Source: Jatrophihabitans sp. (GTDB lineage: Bacteria; Actinomycetota; Actinomycetes; Mycobacteriales; Jatrophihabitantaceae). From it: a DNA stretch of 64,000 nt. The translations under genes were made by a program, and so were the position numbers. The notes under the pieces were generated by a model. That model was not told the DNA's origin. It worked only from the letters and a program-made list of their open reading frames with translations, and did no database searches. How positions within the stretch are numbered: the first letter of the stretch is position 1; each line of letters opens with the position of its first letter. The stretch is from positions 1 to 64,000 of the forward strand of contig JAICIE010000001.1 of assembly GCA_025924515.1 (NCBI GenBank), read 5' to 3'. Positions 46,810-55,453 of the stretch are shown here, piece after piece.

Positions 46810-48065
46810 CGATGGCGGACCTGATCAGCACAGTAACCGCGGGCAGCGTGCCGATGCGGGTCGAGGCGCCGGACGGCTCGGTCGTCGGTGCCTCCGACGA
46901 CGGTCTGACTCTGCGCCTCTGCTCGGACCGTGCACTGCGGTACCTGATCACGGCGCCGGGAGATCTGGGGCTCGCGCGCGCCTACGTCTCCGGCGAGCTC
47001 GAACTGATCGGCGCCCATCCGGGCGACCCGTACGTGGCGTTGCGCGCCCTCGCCGACTGGAAGTTCCGCCGACCGGCCGTTTCCGAACTACCGGCACTGA
47101 CCCAGCAGTTGGGTGTGCGCCAACTCCTGCCGCCCAAACCGCCACCGCAGGAGGCGCCGGCACGCATTCGTCGCACGCTGAACGGGTTGCGGCATTCCCG
47201 CCGTCGCGATCGCGAATCGATCGGCCAGCACTACGACGTGTCGAACCGGTTCTACGAATACGTCCTCGGCCGCACCATGGCGTACACCTGCGCGGTGTTC
47301 CCCACTGCGGATACCTCGCTCGACGATGCTCAGACCGAGAAATTCGACCTCGTGGCGCGGAAGCTGGCGCTCAAGCCCGGAATGCGGCTGCTGGACGTCG
47401 GCTGCGGTTGGGGTGGCATGGCCCGTCATGCCGCGGCGAACTACGGCGTCGAGGTCGTTGCGATCACTCTGTCGGCACAACAGGCGTCCTGGGCCGAAGC
47501 GGAGATCGAACGGGCCGGGTTGTCCCGCCTCGTCACGATCCTGCACGGCGATTACCGCGACGCGCCGGGAACAGGCTACGACGCGGTCAGCTCGATCGGA
47601 TTGCTGGAGCACGTCGGCGTGGCCAACTACCCGGGCTATTTCCGGCTCATCAAGAGCAAGCTGCGTCCGGGCGGACGTCTTCTGAATCATTGCATCACCC
47701 GGCCCGACAACCGGACCAGCCCCATGCCCGGTGCGTTCATCGATCGATACGTCTTTCCCGACGGCGAACTCACCGGCGTAGGGCGCATCATCGCCACGGC
47801 GCAAGACTGCGGGCTGGAAGTGCGTCATGAGGAGAACCTGCGCGAACACTATGCGCTCACCCTCCGGCACTGGACCGCCAACCTCGTCGAGAACTGGGAC
47901 GCCTGCGTCGAGGAAGTCGGCTTACCGACTGCGCGGGTGTGGGGGCTGTACATGGCGGGGTCCCGCCTCGGCTTCGAGGGAAACGTCGTCCAGTTGCATC
48001 AGGTGCTGGCCGTGAACGTGGGCGCTGACGGCTCGGCGTCCTTCGGGCTCAGACCCGACTGGTAG
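46806..48065 (+). CDS. Cyclopropane/10-methylene fatty-acyl SAM methyltransferase, TmsB/UfaA1-like
   Basis: SIGQHYDVSNRFYEYVLGRTMAYTCAVFPTADTSLDDAQTEKFDLVARKLALKPGMRLLDVGCGWGGMARHAA; ATGA overlap with upstream FAD gene. Confidence 0.92.
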   Translation: MTMADLISTVTAGSVPMRVEAPDGSVVGASDDGLTLRLCSDRALRYLITAPGDLGLARAYVSGELELIGAHPGDPYVALRALADWKFRRPAVSELPALTQQLGVRQLLPPKPPPQEAPARIRRTLNGLRHSRRRDRESIGQHYDVSNRFYEYVLGRTMAYTCAVFPTADTSLDDAQTEKFDLVARKLALKPGMRLLDVGCGWGGMARHAAANYGVEVVAITLSAQQASWAEAEIERAGLSRLVTILHGDYRDAPGTGYDAVSSIGLLEHVGVANYPGYFRLIKSKLRPGGRLLNHCITRPDNRTSPMPGAFIDRYVFPDGELTGVGRIIATAQDCGLEVRHEENLREHYALTLRHWTANLVENWDACVEEVGLPTARVWGLYMAGSRLGFEGNVVQLHQVLAVNVGADGSASFGLRPDW

Positions 48066-48082
48066 CCCGACGGCTGCGGGCC

Positions 48083-48117
48083 GACGGGTTCGACCGCTAC
48101 CAGCGGTCGAACCCGTC
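48083..48117. terminator. Perfect 16-bp stem-loop, bidirectional terminator candidate
   Basis: gacgggttcgaccgct acc agcggtcgaacccgtc between convergent genes. Confidence 0.82.
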
Positions 48118-48132
48118 ACCCGTGGGATCGGT

Positions 48133-49218
48133 TCAGCCTGCGGACGTGGCGGGAGCGGTTGTCACCTTGAAGCCCTCGAGCTTGTTCGCCTTCTGGGCGT
48201 AGCTGTTCGTGAAGGTGTTGGCCAGGGTCACCTTGGCGACGTCGACGCCGAGCACCTTCTCCATCGCGTACACGGTCTTCGGGCCGCCCGCAGGCATGAT
48301 CCCGTCAGGGAGGAACTGGCCCTTGTCGGTGGTCAGGCCGGCGACATACTGCGCCTTCGTGATCGTGCTGTTCGACACGAACTGCGACGGCATGTGGCTG
48401 GCGATGTCAGCCGCCGAGTGGGTGTGGATCCAATGCATCGTCGCGACCAGCGCATCGACGACCTTCTGGACCGCCGACTGATGCGAGTTCACCCAGTCTG
48501 CGCGAGCCAGCACGCCGGCGGCCGGCCAGGCGCCGCCGAGAGCGGCCTTGGCGCCCTTCGTGGTGGCAAGGTCGATAGCCGGGTAGGCCAGATGCTTCGC
48601 CTCCAGCGAGCCGACCGTGGGCTGGGTCGTCATGACACACTGCGCCGACTTGCGTTGGATCGCGGCGATAGCCGTGGCTCCTGCGCCGACGGCGAGAGTG
48701 TGGTACTGGCTGTGCGAGATGCCATGCTGAGCGGCCAGGAACTGGGTGAGCTCGTCGGTACCTGACCCAAGGTCCGTCACGCCGAGGCTCTTGCCTCGGA
48801 AGTCCGCAGCGGTATGCACCCCACTGCCGGTGCCGCACATCTCGCGCTCACCTGGCGCGCCGGAAAGCTGAACCACGTCGATGACGTCCTTGCCCTTGGC
48901 CTGGAAGTCGATGGTGTGGATGTACCAGGCTCCGGCCATGTCCACCTGTCCCGAGGCCATGGCGTCCTCGGCTCCGACGCCGCCCTGTGATTCGGTGGAC
49001 AGTTGGACGTTGACGCCGTACTTCTTGTAGAAGCCGAGGTCCTGCGCCAGCTGGTACGGCAGGTAGATCTGCTTGTCGATGCCGCCGACCATCACCTTGA
49101 CGGTCGGGTCGGTGCCCGAACCGCCGCCGGCCGACTTGCCCGAGCTGCCGCTGGAGCAGGCCGCCACGCCCAGCGACAGGGCTCCGACAGCCGCCAGACA
49201 GAGTGCGCGTTTGATCAT
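48133..49218 (-). CDS. NMT1/SsuA/TauA-like ABC substrate-binding lipoprotein
   Basis: Lipobox LGVAACSSGS; LAQDLGFYKKYGVNVQLSTESQGGVGAEDAMASGQVDMAG. Confidence 0.9.
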   Translation of the reverse strand: MIKRALCLAAVGALSLGVAACSSGSSGKSAGGGSGTDPTVKVMVGGIDKQIYLPYQLAQDLGFYKKYGVNVQLSTESQGGVGAEDAMASGQVDMAGAWYIHTIDFQAKGKDVIDVVQLSGAPGEREMCGTGSGVHTAADFRGKSLGVTDLGSGTDELTQFLAAQHGISHSQYHTLAVGAGATAIAAIQRKSAQCVMTTQPTVGSLEAKHLAYPAIDLATTKGAKAALGGAWPAAGVLARADWVNSHQSAVQKVVDALVATMHWIHTHSAADIASHMPSQFVSNSTITKAQYVAGLTTDKGQFLPDGIMPAGGPKTVYAMEKVLGVDVAKVTLANTFTNSYAQKANKLEGFKVTTAPATSAG

Positions 49219-49271
49219 GCGAGTTTCCTTTCGGTACGGGTGAGTGGGGAAATAGGAGTCGGCTGTCGTGC

Positions 49272-50159
49272 TCAGATGCTCGCCGCCTCGGCCCGGCTCG
49301 GCGGACGCCAGGCAAGGACGCGCCGCTCCAGAAGCGTGATCAGGTACTCCGCGACCAGGGTGACCACCGACGTGATCGTCATGCAGGCGAAGACCGTGTT
49401 CATGTCGAACTGACCCTGCGCCTGGCTGATCAGCAGCCCGATCCCGTGCTGGGCGCCGAGCACCTCGGCCACCAGCGCGCCGATGATCGCGAAACCGAAT
49501 GCGGTGTGCAGGCTGGCGATGATCCAGGTGAGTGCAGACGGGATGGTGACATGGCGCGCGACCTGCAGCGGTGAGGCACCGAGAACCTTCACGTTGGCCA
49601 CGAGGTTGGGGTCGACCTCGCGAACACCCTGGAAGGCGTTGAAGAAGACGATGAAAAAGACGAGGACGGCGGCCAGCAGAACCTTCGGAAAGGTGCCGAG
49701 GCCGAATGCGACGATGAATATGGCGCCCAAGATGATGCGCGGTATCGAGTTGAGGATCTTGATGTAGGGGCCGATCACATCGGCGAGGAACCGGTTCTGA
49801 CCCAGTAACAAGCCCAGGAGGATTCCGGCCGCGGTACCGAGGAGGAAACCGTAAAGCGCCTCCTTGATTGTGACCCAGAGGTTGAGCCAGATCGAGCCGA
49901 ACGCCGTACCGTGCTGGAACAGGTGCACCAGGCTGTGCCAGACCCCGGACGGCTGGCCGAAGAAGAACTTGTCGACGATCCCGGTGGCAGTGAACAACTG
50001 CCATCCTCCGATGACGACGACCGGAACAAGCACGCGAGCCAGCCACACGAGTCGGACCCGCCGTCGCCGAGCTCGTCGAGCCGCGACCTGGAAGCCGTCC
50101 CTCGTCTCGTCGGCTGCGACGGGCGTCGCCGACGAGGTAAATGTCGTCGTCGTCGTCAT
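49272..50159 (-). CDS. SsuC/TauC-like ABC permease
   Basis: GWQLFTATGIVDKFFFGQPSGVWHSL; VDPNLVANVKVLGASPLQVARHVTIPSALTWIIASLHTAFGFAIIGALVAE. Confidence 0.92.
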   Translation of the reverse strand: MTTTTTFTSSATPVAADETRDGFQVAARRARRRRVRLVWLARVLVPVVVIGGWQLFTATGIVDKFFFGQPSGVWHSLVHLFQHGTAFGSIWLNLWVTIKEALYGFLLGTAAGILLGLLLGQNRFLADVIGPYIKILNSIPRIILGAIFIVAFGLGTFPKVLLAAVLVFFIVFFNAFQGVREVDPNLVANVKVLGASPLQVARHVTIPSALTWIIASLHTAFGFAIIGALVAEVLGAQHGIGLLISQAQGQFDMNTVFACMTITSVVTLVAEYLITLLERRVLAWRPPSRAEAASI

Positions 50160-51019
50160 GCCGCACCGGCCGTCTGCGCGTACGCGCGCTCGACTTCTTC
50201 TCTGAGCGACGCCCAAATCTGGCCCTGCAGCTCGAGGAACCGTGGCTCGTGCCGAATCTCCTGCACCTCACCCCGCGGACGTGGCAGGTCGATGTCGAAG
50301 CTCTGCTTGATCGACCCCGGGCTGGTTGTCATGATCAGGACCCGGTCGGCCAGCGCGACCGCCTCGTCGAGGTCATGTGTGATGAACAGAACCGATGGGC
50401 GCAGCTGCTCCCAAAGCCCTAGCAGCTCGGTTTGCATGATGGCCTTGGTCTGCACGTCGAGCGCACCGAAAGGCTCGTCCATCAGCAGAATTTGAGGTTC
50501 GTTGATGAGCGCTGCCGCCATCGCGACCCTTTTGCGCATCCCACCGGAGAGCTGATGAGGGTACCTGTCCTCGAATCCCGCGAGGCCGACGCGGCGCAGC
50601 CAGTTCCGGGCCAATTCGACGGCGTCCTTTCTCGCCATCCCGTGCAGGGTCGGACCGACCATGACGTTGGCGAGCACGGTCTTCCACGGGAACAGCGCGT
50701 CGGCCTGGAACATGAAGCCGACGCCACGGGTGACGCCGTTCACCTCTCGGCCGCCGACCCGTACCGAGCCAGCGCTCGGCCGCTCCAGGCCTGACACCTG
50801 GCCGAGTGTGGTGGACTTGCCGCACCCCGTCGGCCCCACGATCGCGCAGAACTGTCCGGGCTCCACGGTGAAGGTCACGTCGCTGACGGCTGTGAACGGG
50901 ACCCCTTTGCGGGTCACGAACCGCTTGGTGAGGCCGGTGATCTCGATTTGCGCGGCGCCGGCGGACGCGGCGCCCGGGTCGCCCACCGCCCGGACACGTT
51001 GGTCTGCTCGCTGCACCAT
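50156..51019 (-). CDS. SsuB/TauB-like ABC ATP-binding protein
   Basis: Walker A GPTGCGKSTT; LSGGMRKRVAMAAALINEPQILLMDEPFGALD. Confidence 0.94.
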   Translation of the reverse strand: MVQRADQRVRAVGDPGAASAGAAQIEITGLTKRFVTRKGVPFTAVSDVTFTVEPGQFCAIVGPTGCGKSTTLGQVSGLERPSAGSVRVGGREVNGVTRGVGFMFQADALFPWKTVLANVMVGPTLHGMARKDAVELARNWLRRVGLAGFEDRYPHQLSGGMRKRVAMAAALINEPQILLMDEPFGALDVQTKAIMQTELLGLWEQLRPSVLFITHDLDEAVALADRVLIMTTSPGSIKQSFDIDLPRPRGEVQEIRHEPRFLELQGQIWASLREEVERAYAQTAGAA

Positions 51020-51195
51020 CTCGTCCTCTCCGTCGACCGTTCGTGTTGTGGGTGCTGACCGTAAGGACGAGACGCCCGTCACGTCGCCGTTTTGGCGGAA
51101 TCCCGTCTTCCCCGCGTTGATCGCGGTTCTGCTCGTTTTGCGCCGGCGCGGTGCGGTTGTTCCGTCGCCGCAGGTGCCGTCACAATGGGCGCACC

Positions 51196-52818
51196 ATGGG
51201 CACCGTGCGGTTCGGCATGCGAAAGCTCTCCAGCCAGATCTTCGTGGCGCAGCTGGCAATCTTGACGGCGACCGTGCTGGTCGGGTTCGTCCTGTTCGCT
51301 CGCGTGGAGCGGATCCACCTCGACGTGCAATATCAAGACCGAGCCGCCTCGATCGCTGGAACTGTGGCCAGTGTTCCGCTGATCCGCAGCTGCCTGGCGC
51401 GGGAGGGGCCCGGTTGCGCAGCCGCCGTCCAGAGCTTCGCCACCACCGCGGAACGCAACACCGGGGCGTCCTACGTGGTCGTCATCGACCTGCACCGGGT
51501 GCGGCACTCGCATCCGCACCCGGCGCTGGTCGGGCGGAAGGTGACGGAGCCGATCGTCACGCGCGACGGCCGCGTGCATCTCGGCATCGACAACGGCAGT
51601 ACCGGGCGCTCGGCCAACGCCCGGGTCCCGCTCTACGGCCCCGACGGACGGATGGCGGGCGAGGTCTCAGTCGGGATTCGGGAGCGGTCTGTCTCCAGCG
51701 CGCTATGGCACGAACTGCCCTCCTATGCCACCTGGTTCGCTCTGGCACTGGCTATCGGCGCGCTCGCCTCCTGGGCGCTGGCGCGGCGGTTGAAACGCCG
51801 AACGTTCGGCTTGGAACTGGATGAGATTGCACGGCTGCTGCAGGAGCGGGAAGCCACCCTGCACGGCATCCGAGAGGGGGTCATTGCCTTCGACGCCGCC
51901 GGCCGGATCAGCGTTGTGAACGACGAAGCGCAACGCCTGCTTCACGTACCGACGAGCGCCGTAGGCAGCCGACTGGATGAGGTCCTGCCCGACGGGCGGC
52001 TACGGGACGTCCTCTCCGGGGCCGACCCGCGTCAGGACAATCTCGTGTTCACCGATGACTTCTGCCTGATGATCAACCGGATGCCGGTTCGGCTGGGAGG
52101 ACGACCGCACGGGTCGGTTGTGACACTTCGTGACCGGACGGAAATGGCGGGGCTGCTGCAGGAACTCGACGGTGAGCGAAGTTTGACGGAGTCGCTTCGT
52201 GCCCAACAACATGAGTTCTCCAACCGCATGCACGCGGTGGCCGGGCTGTTGGAGCTGGGCCGATCGGATGAGGCCCTCACCTACGTGACCGAGATTCGCG
52301 GTACCGCGGCAGAATTCGACCACACGCTGCGCACTCACATCGCGGCGCCCCAGATCGTGGGCCTGTTATTGGGCAAGGCGGCCGAAGCGAGCGAACGCGG
52401 GATTGACCTGGTGGTCTCTCCGCAGACCTGGCTCGGCGACTCACCGCAACGCATTCAGGCACTGACGACCATCGTCGGCAACCTGGTCGACAACGCCTTC
52501 GACGCCCTGACCGCCGTGCCGGCACCTCGGCGCGTCGTCGTGGAAATTCTGGACAGGCCGAGCGAGCTGTCCGTCACGGTGTCCGACAACGGCCCGGGCG
52601 TGCCCGCCGATGCAACGCGGCTCATCTTCCAGGACGGCTACACCACGAAGGCCGCGTCGGACGGGAACCGGGGCGGGCTCGGGCTCGCGCTGGTGCACCG
52701 ACTCGTGACCCGGCTGCACGGCTCGATCGACGTCTCCGAGGGACCCGGCGCGCGGTTCACCGTTCGGCTCCCGCAGAGTTTGGAACCGACGAAGGTGCGG
52801 GCGCACAGCCTGTCATGA
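51196..52818 (+). CDS. DcuS/CitA-type sensor histidine kinase (extracytoplasmic PAS, PAS, SPOB-type HK)
   Basis: SYVVVIDLHRVRHSHPHPALVGRKV; LRAQQHEFSNRMHAVAGLLELG; DNGPGVPADATRLIFQDGYTTKAASDGNRGGLGLALV. Confidence 0.92.
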   Translation: MGTVRFGMRKLSSQIFVAQLAILTATVLVGFVLFARVERIHLDVQYQDRAASIAGTVASVPLIRSCLAREGPGCAAAVQSFATTAERNTGASYVVVIDLHRVRHSHPHPALVGRKVTEPIVTRDGRVHLGIDNGSTGRSANARVPLYGPDGRMAGEVSVGIRERSVSSALWHELPSYATWFALALAIGALASWALARRLKRRTFGLELDEIARLLQEREATLHGIREGVIAFDAAGRISVVNDEAQRLLHVPTSAVGSRLDEVLPDGRLRDVLSGADPRQDNLVFTDDFCLMINRMPVRLGGRPHGSVVTLRDRTEMAGLLQELDGERSLTESLRAQQHEFSNRMHAVAGLLELGRSDEALTYVTEIRGTAAEFDHTLRTHIAAPQIVGLLLGKAAEASERGIDLVVSPQTWLGDSPQRIQALTTIVGNLVDNAFDALTAVPAPRRVVVEILDRPSELSVTVSDNGPGVPADATRLIFQDGYTTKAASDGNRGGLGLALVHRLVTRLHGSIDVSEGPGARFTVRLPQSLEPTKVRAHSLS

Positions 52819-53507
52819 CCGGGGACGCGCTCACGGTGCTGGTCGTCGACGACGACTACCGCGTCGCCGGCATCCATGCCGCGTTCGTCGAGCGGGTGCC
52901 CGGCTACGCCGTCGTGGGTCAAGCGCATTCGGCCGAGCAAGCTCTGGCCCTCGGCCGATCCCTTCGGCCGGACGTCGTGCTGATGGACATCTACCTGCCA
53001 GACGGCGACGGTCTCGAGGTTGTGCGGGCATTGCTCGAGGACGGCGATCCTCCCGCGGTCATTGTGATCAGTGCGGCGAGGGATATCGCTTCGGTCCGTC
53101 AGGCGATCCAGCTCGGTGCCGTTCACTACCTCGTCAAACCTTTTCGGTTCGCCGCGCTCGCCGAGCGGTTGACGGCATATCAGCAGCTGCGGCGCCACAT
53201 CGCCGGACTCGGGAGCGAGCCCGAGCAGGCTGACGTCGACAAATTGTTCGGGATCCTGCGAGCGCCGTCCTCAGCGCTGACCCGCCCGGACAAGGGCCAC
53301 TCCGCACCGACACTGGAACTGGTGCGCGAGGCCGTCGTTGCCAGCGGGCGCGACCTCTCTGCCGCCGAGGTAGCCGAGACAGTCGGCATCAGCCGCGCCA
53401 CCGCACAGCGCTACCTCACCTATCTCGAGCGGCACGGCGTGCTGAAGCTGCAGCTGCGCTACGGCGTGACCGGCCGCCCCGAGCATCGGTACCGGCGCAT
53501 CACCTGA
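52815..53507 (+). CDS. CitB/DcuR-type response regulator
   Basis: VLVVDDDYRVAGIHAAFVERVPGYAVVGQA; VVLMDIYLPDGDGLEVVRAL; VHYLVKPFRFAALAERL; C-terminal HTH. Confidence 0.93.
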   Translation: MTGDALTVLVVDDDYRVAGIHAAFVERVPGYAVVGQAHSAEQALALGRSLRPDVVLMDIYLPDGDGLEVVRALLEDGDPPAVIVISAARDIASVRQAIQLGAVHYLVKPFRFAALAERLTAYQQLRRHIAGLGSEPEQADVDKLFGILRAPSSALTRPDKGHSAPTLELVREAVVASGRDLSAAEVAETVGISRATAQRYLTYLERHGVLKLQLRYGVTGRPEHRYRRIT

Positions 53508-53534
53508 CCGGGCCGGTCAACGCGACCGGTCCGG
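53508..53534 (+). terminator. 11-bp hairpin (1 G-U) immediately after the response regulator stop
   Basis: ccgggccggtc aacgc gaccggtccgg. Confidence 0.6.
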
Positions 53535-53743
53535 AAGGCATTCGACACCCGCCGGGTCTCCCGTTCCCATCTCGGTCCGAGGCCGGGCACGCTCTGACGG
53601 TAGGACGGCGCACGGCGCGGGGATGCAGCTCAGGACGTGGCGTTCCGGTCGGACGGCGACGGTCTCGGCTCCCGCACTGACCAGGGCCGGCGCTGGCTGC
53701 TCGGCCACAGTCGAGAGCCGCGAACCTAGGGTGAGAGGACGCG

Positions 53744-55453
53744 ATGACGGCCGACGCTGGGCTGAGTCCGCACGTCCTGTCCGCCGTGCGCGAGATGCGC
53801 GAGGCGGCCTTCGGGGTGCGGCTGGATCTGGACACCGCGGGCGCAGTGGCCGGCCGGCGGTTGCAGGGGGAGCTTGTCGGGCAACTCGACGACTACGTTC
53901 TGCCGCGGCTGGAGCAGCAGGGCGCGCCGCTTCTGGTGGTAGTGGGCGGGTCGACCGGCGCCGGCAAATCGACCCTCGTCAACACCCTGGTCGGCGTCTC
54001 GGTCAGCCCCGCTGGGGTGCTCCGGCCGACGACCCGCTCCCCGGTTCTCGTCCTCAACCCGGCGGATGCCGGCTGGTTCGGCGACGACCGGCTGCTTCCG
54101 GGGCTGATCCGGGTCCTTGCCGGCGGCCGCGACCCGGTCGACCGGGCGGGAGTGCTGCAGGTGACCACCGTGCAGACCCTGCCCAGCGGGCTCGCCCTGC
54201 TGGACGCACCGGACATCGACTCGGTCGTCGAGTCGAACCGCGAGCTGGCCCGCCAGCTGCTCGCCGCCGCCGACGTCTGGTTGTTCGTGACCACCGCGGC
54301 GCGGTACGCGGACGCGGTGCCGTGGGAGCTGCTCCGGGTGGCGCGGGAACGGTCGACTGCCCTCGCAGTCGTTCTCGACCGGGTGCCGGCTGAGGCGCTC
54401 ACGGAGGTGAGCGACCACCTGCGGCAGCTGCTCGACCGGGAAGGGCTAGCCGAATCCGAACTGTTGATCGTGCCGGAGGCACAGCTCGACGGCGGGCGGC
54501 TGCCCGACACCGCGGTGGCGCCGGTGCGGCACTGGATCGACGCGCTCGCCGCCGACGCCGGAGCCCGCGCGGAACTGATGCGGCGCACGCTGCGCGGAGC
54601 GGTGGACAGCCTGCAGGTGCGCGCCGCGTCGCTGGCCGGCGCGGTCGAGGAGCAGGAACGCGCGGCAGGCGAGCTCGGCGGAGACCTCGACAGCGCCTAC
54701 GTCTCGGCACGGTCGATCGTCGCGCGGGAGGTCGACGACGGGACCCTTCTGCGTGGGGAGGTGCTCAGCCGCTGGCAGGAGTTCCTCGGCACCGGACAGT
54801 TCATGCGGACGGTCGAGTCCGGGATGGGACGGTTGCGTGACCGCATCACATCGGCGTTCACCGGCCGGGCGCCGGCGAGTCCGGTGGAGGAAGCGCTGGA
54901 GAACAACCTCGAGGCGCTGCTGCAGGACGCGGTCGAACGCGCCGCCGGCGCGGCTGCGGACGCCTGGTCGGGGCGGGCAGAGGGACGCCGGCTGCTGCAG
55001 GCGGCCGGGCAGGACCTCAGCCGTGCCGCGCGCGAGACGCTCGCTGACATTCCCGGTGTCGTCCGCGCCTGGCAGGCCGACGTTCTCGAACTTGTGACGG
55101 CCGAGGGCGGGGACCGGCGCAGGGTGGCGCGGCTCGCGTCCTACGGGGTCAACGGCGCAGGCTCGCTGCTGATCGTGGGGTTGTTCGCCCACACCGGCGG
55201 GCTCACCGGTGGGGAGGTCGCGATCGCCGGGGGCACCGCGGCGGTCAGCCAGCGCGTTCTCGAGGCGATCTTCGGCGATCAAGCTGTTCGGACCCTGGCC
55301 GACAAGGCCCGGGAGGGCTTGCTCACCCGCTTCGACGAGGTTCTCGCGGCTGACTCGGCGCGATTCCGGGCGCTGCTGGAGCCGGCGGTCCCCTTGCCGG
55401 GAACCGCAGCGCGGCTGCGTGCGGCAGCGCGCGCCGTCCGGGCGGCCCAATGA
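53744..55453 (+). CDS. Dynamin-like GTPase-domain protein (first of tandem pair)
   Basis: PLLVVVGGSTGAGKSTLVNTLVGVSVSPAGVLRPTTRSPVLV; LLDAPDIDSVVESNRELARQLLAAADVWLFVTTAARYADAVPW. Confidence 0.88.
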   Translation: MTADAGLSPHVLSAVREMREAAFGVRLDLDTAGAVAGRRLQGELVGQLDDYVLPRLEQQGAPLLVVVGGSTGAGKSTLVNTLVGVSVSPAGVLRPTTRSPVLVLNPADAGWFGDDRLLPGLIRVLAGGRDPVDRAGVLQVTTVQTLPSGLALLDAPDIDSVVESNRELARQLLAAADVWLFVTTAARYADAVPWELLRVARERSTALAVVLDRVPAEALTEVSDHLRQLLDREGLAESELLIVPEAQLDGGRLPDTAVAPVRHWIDALAADAGARAELMRRTLRGAVDSLQVRAASLAGAVEEQERAAGELGGDLDSAYVSARSIVAREVDDGTLLRGEVLSRWQEFLGTGQFMRTVESGMGRLRDRITSAFTGRAPASPVEEALENNLEALLQDAVERAAGAAADAWSGRAEGRRLLQAAGQDLSRAARETLADIPGVVRAWQADVLELVTAEGGDRRRVARLASYGVNGAGSLLIVGLFAHTGGLTGGEVAIAGGTAAVSQRVLEAIFGDQAVRTLADKAREGLLTRFDEVLAADSARFRALLEPAVPLPGTAARLRAAARAVRAAQ

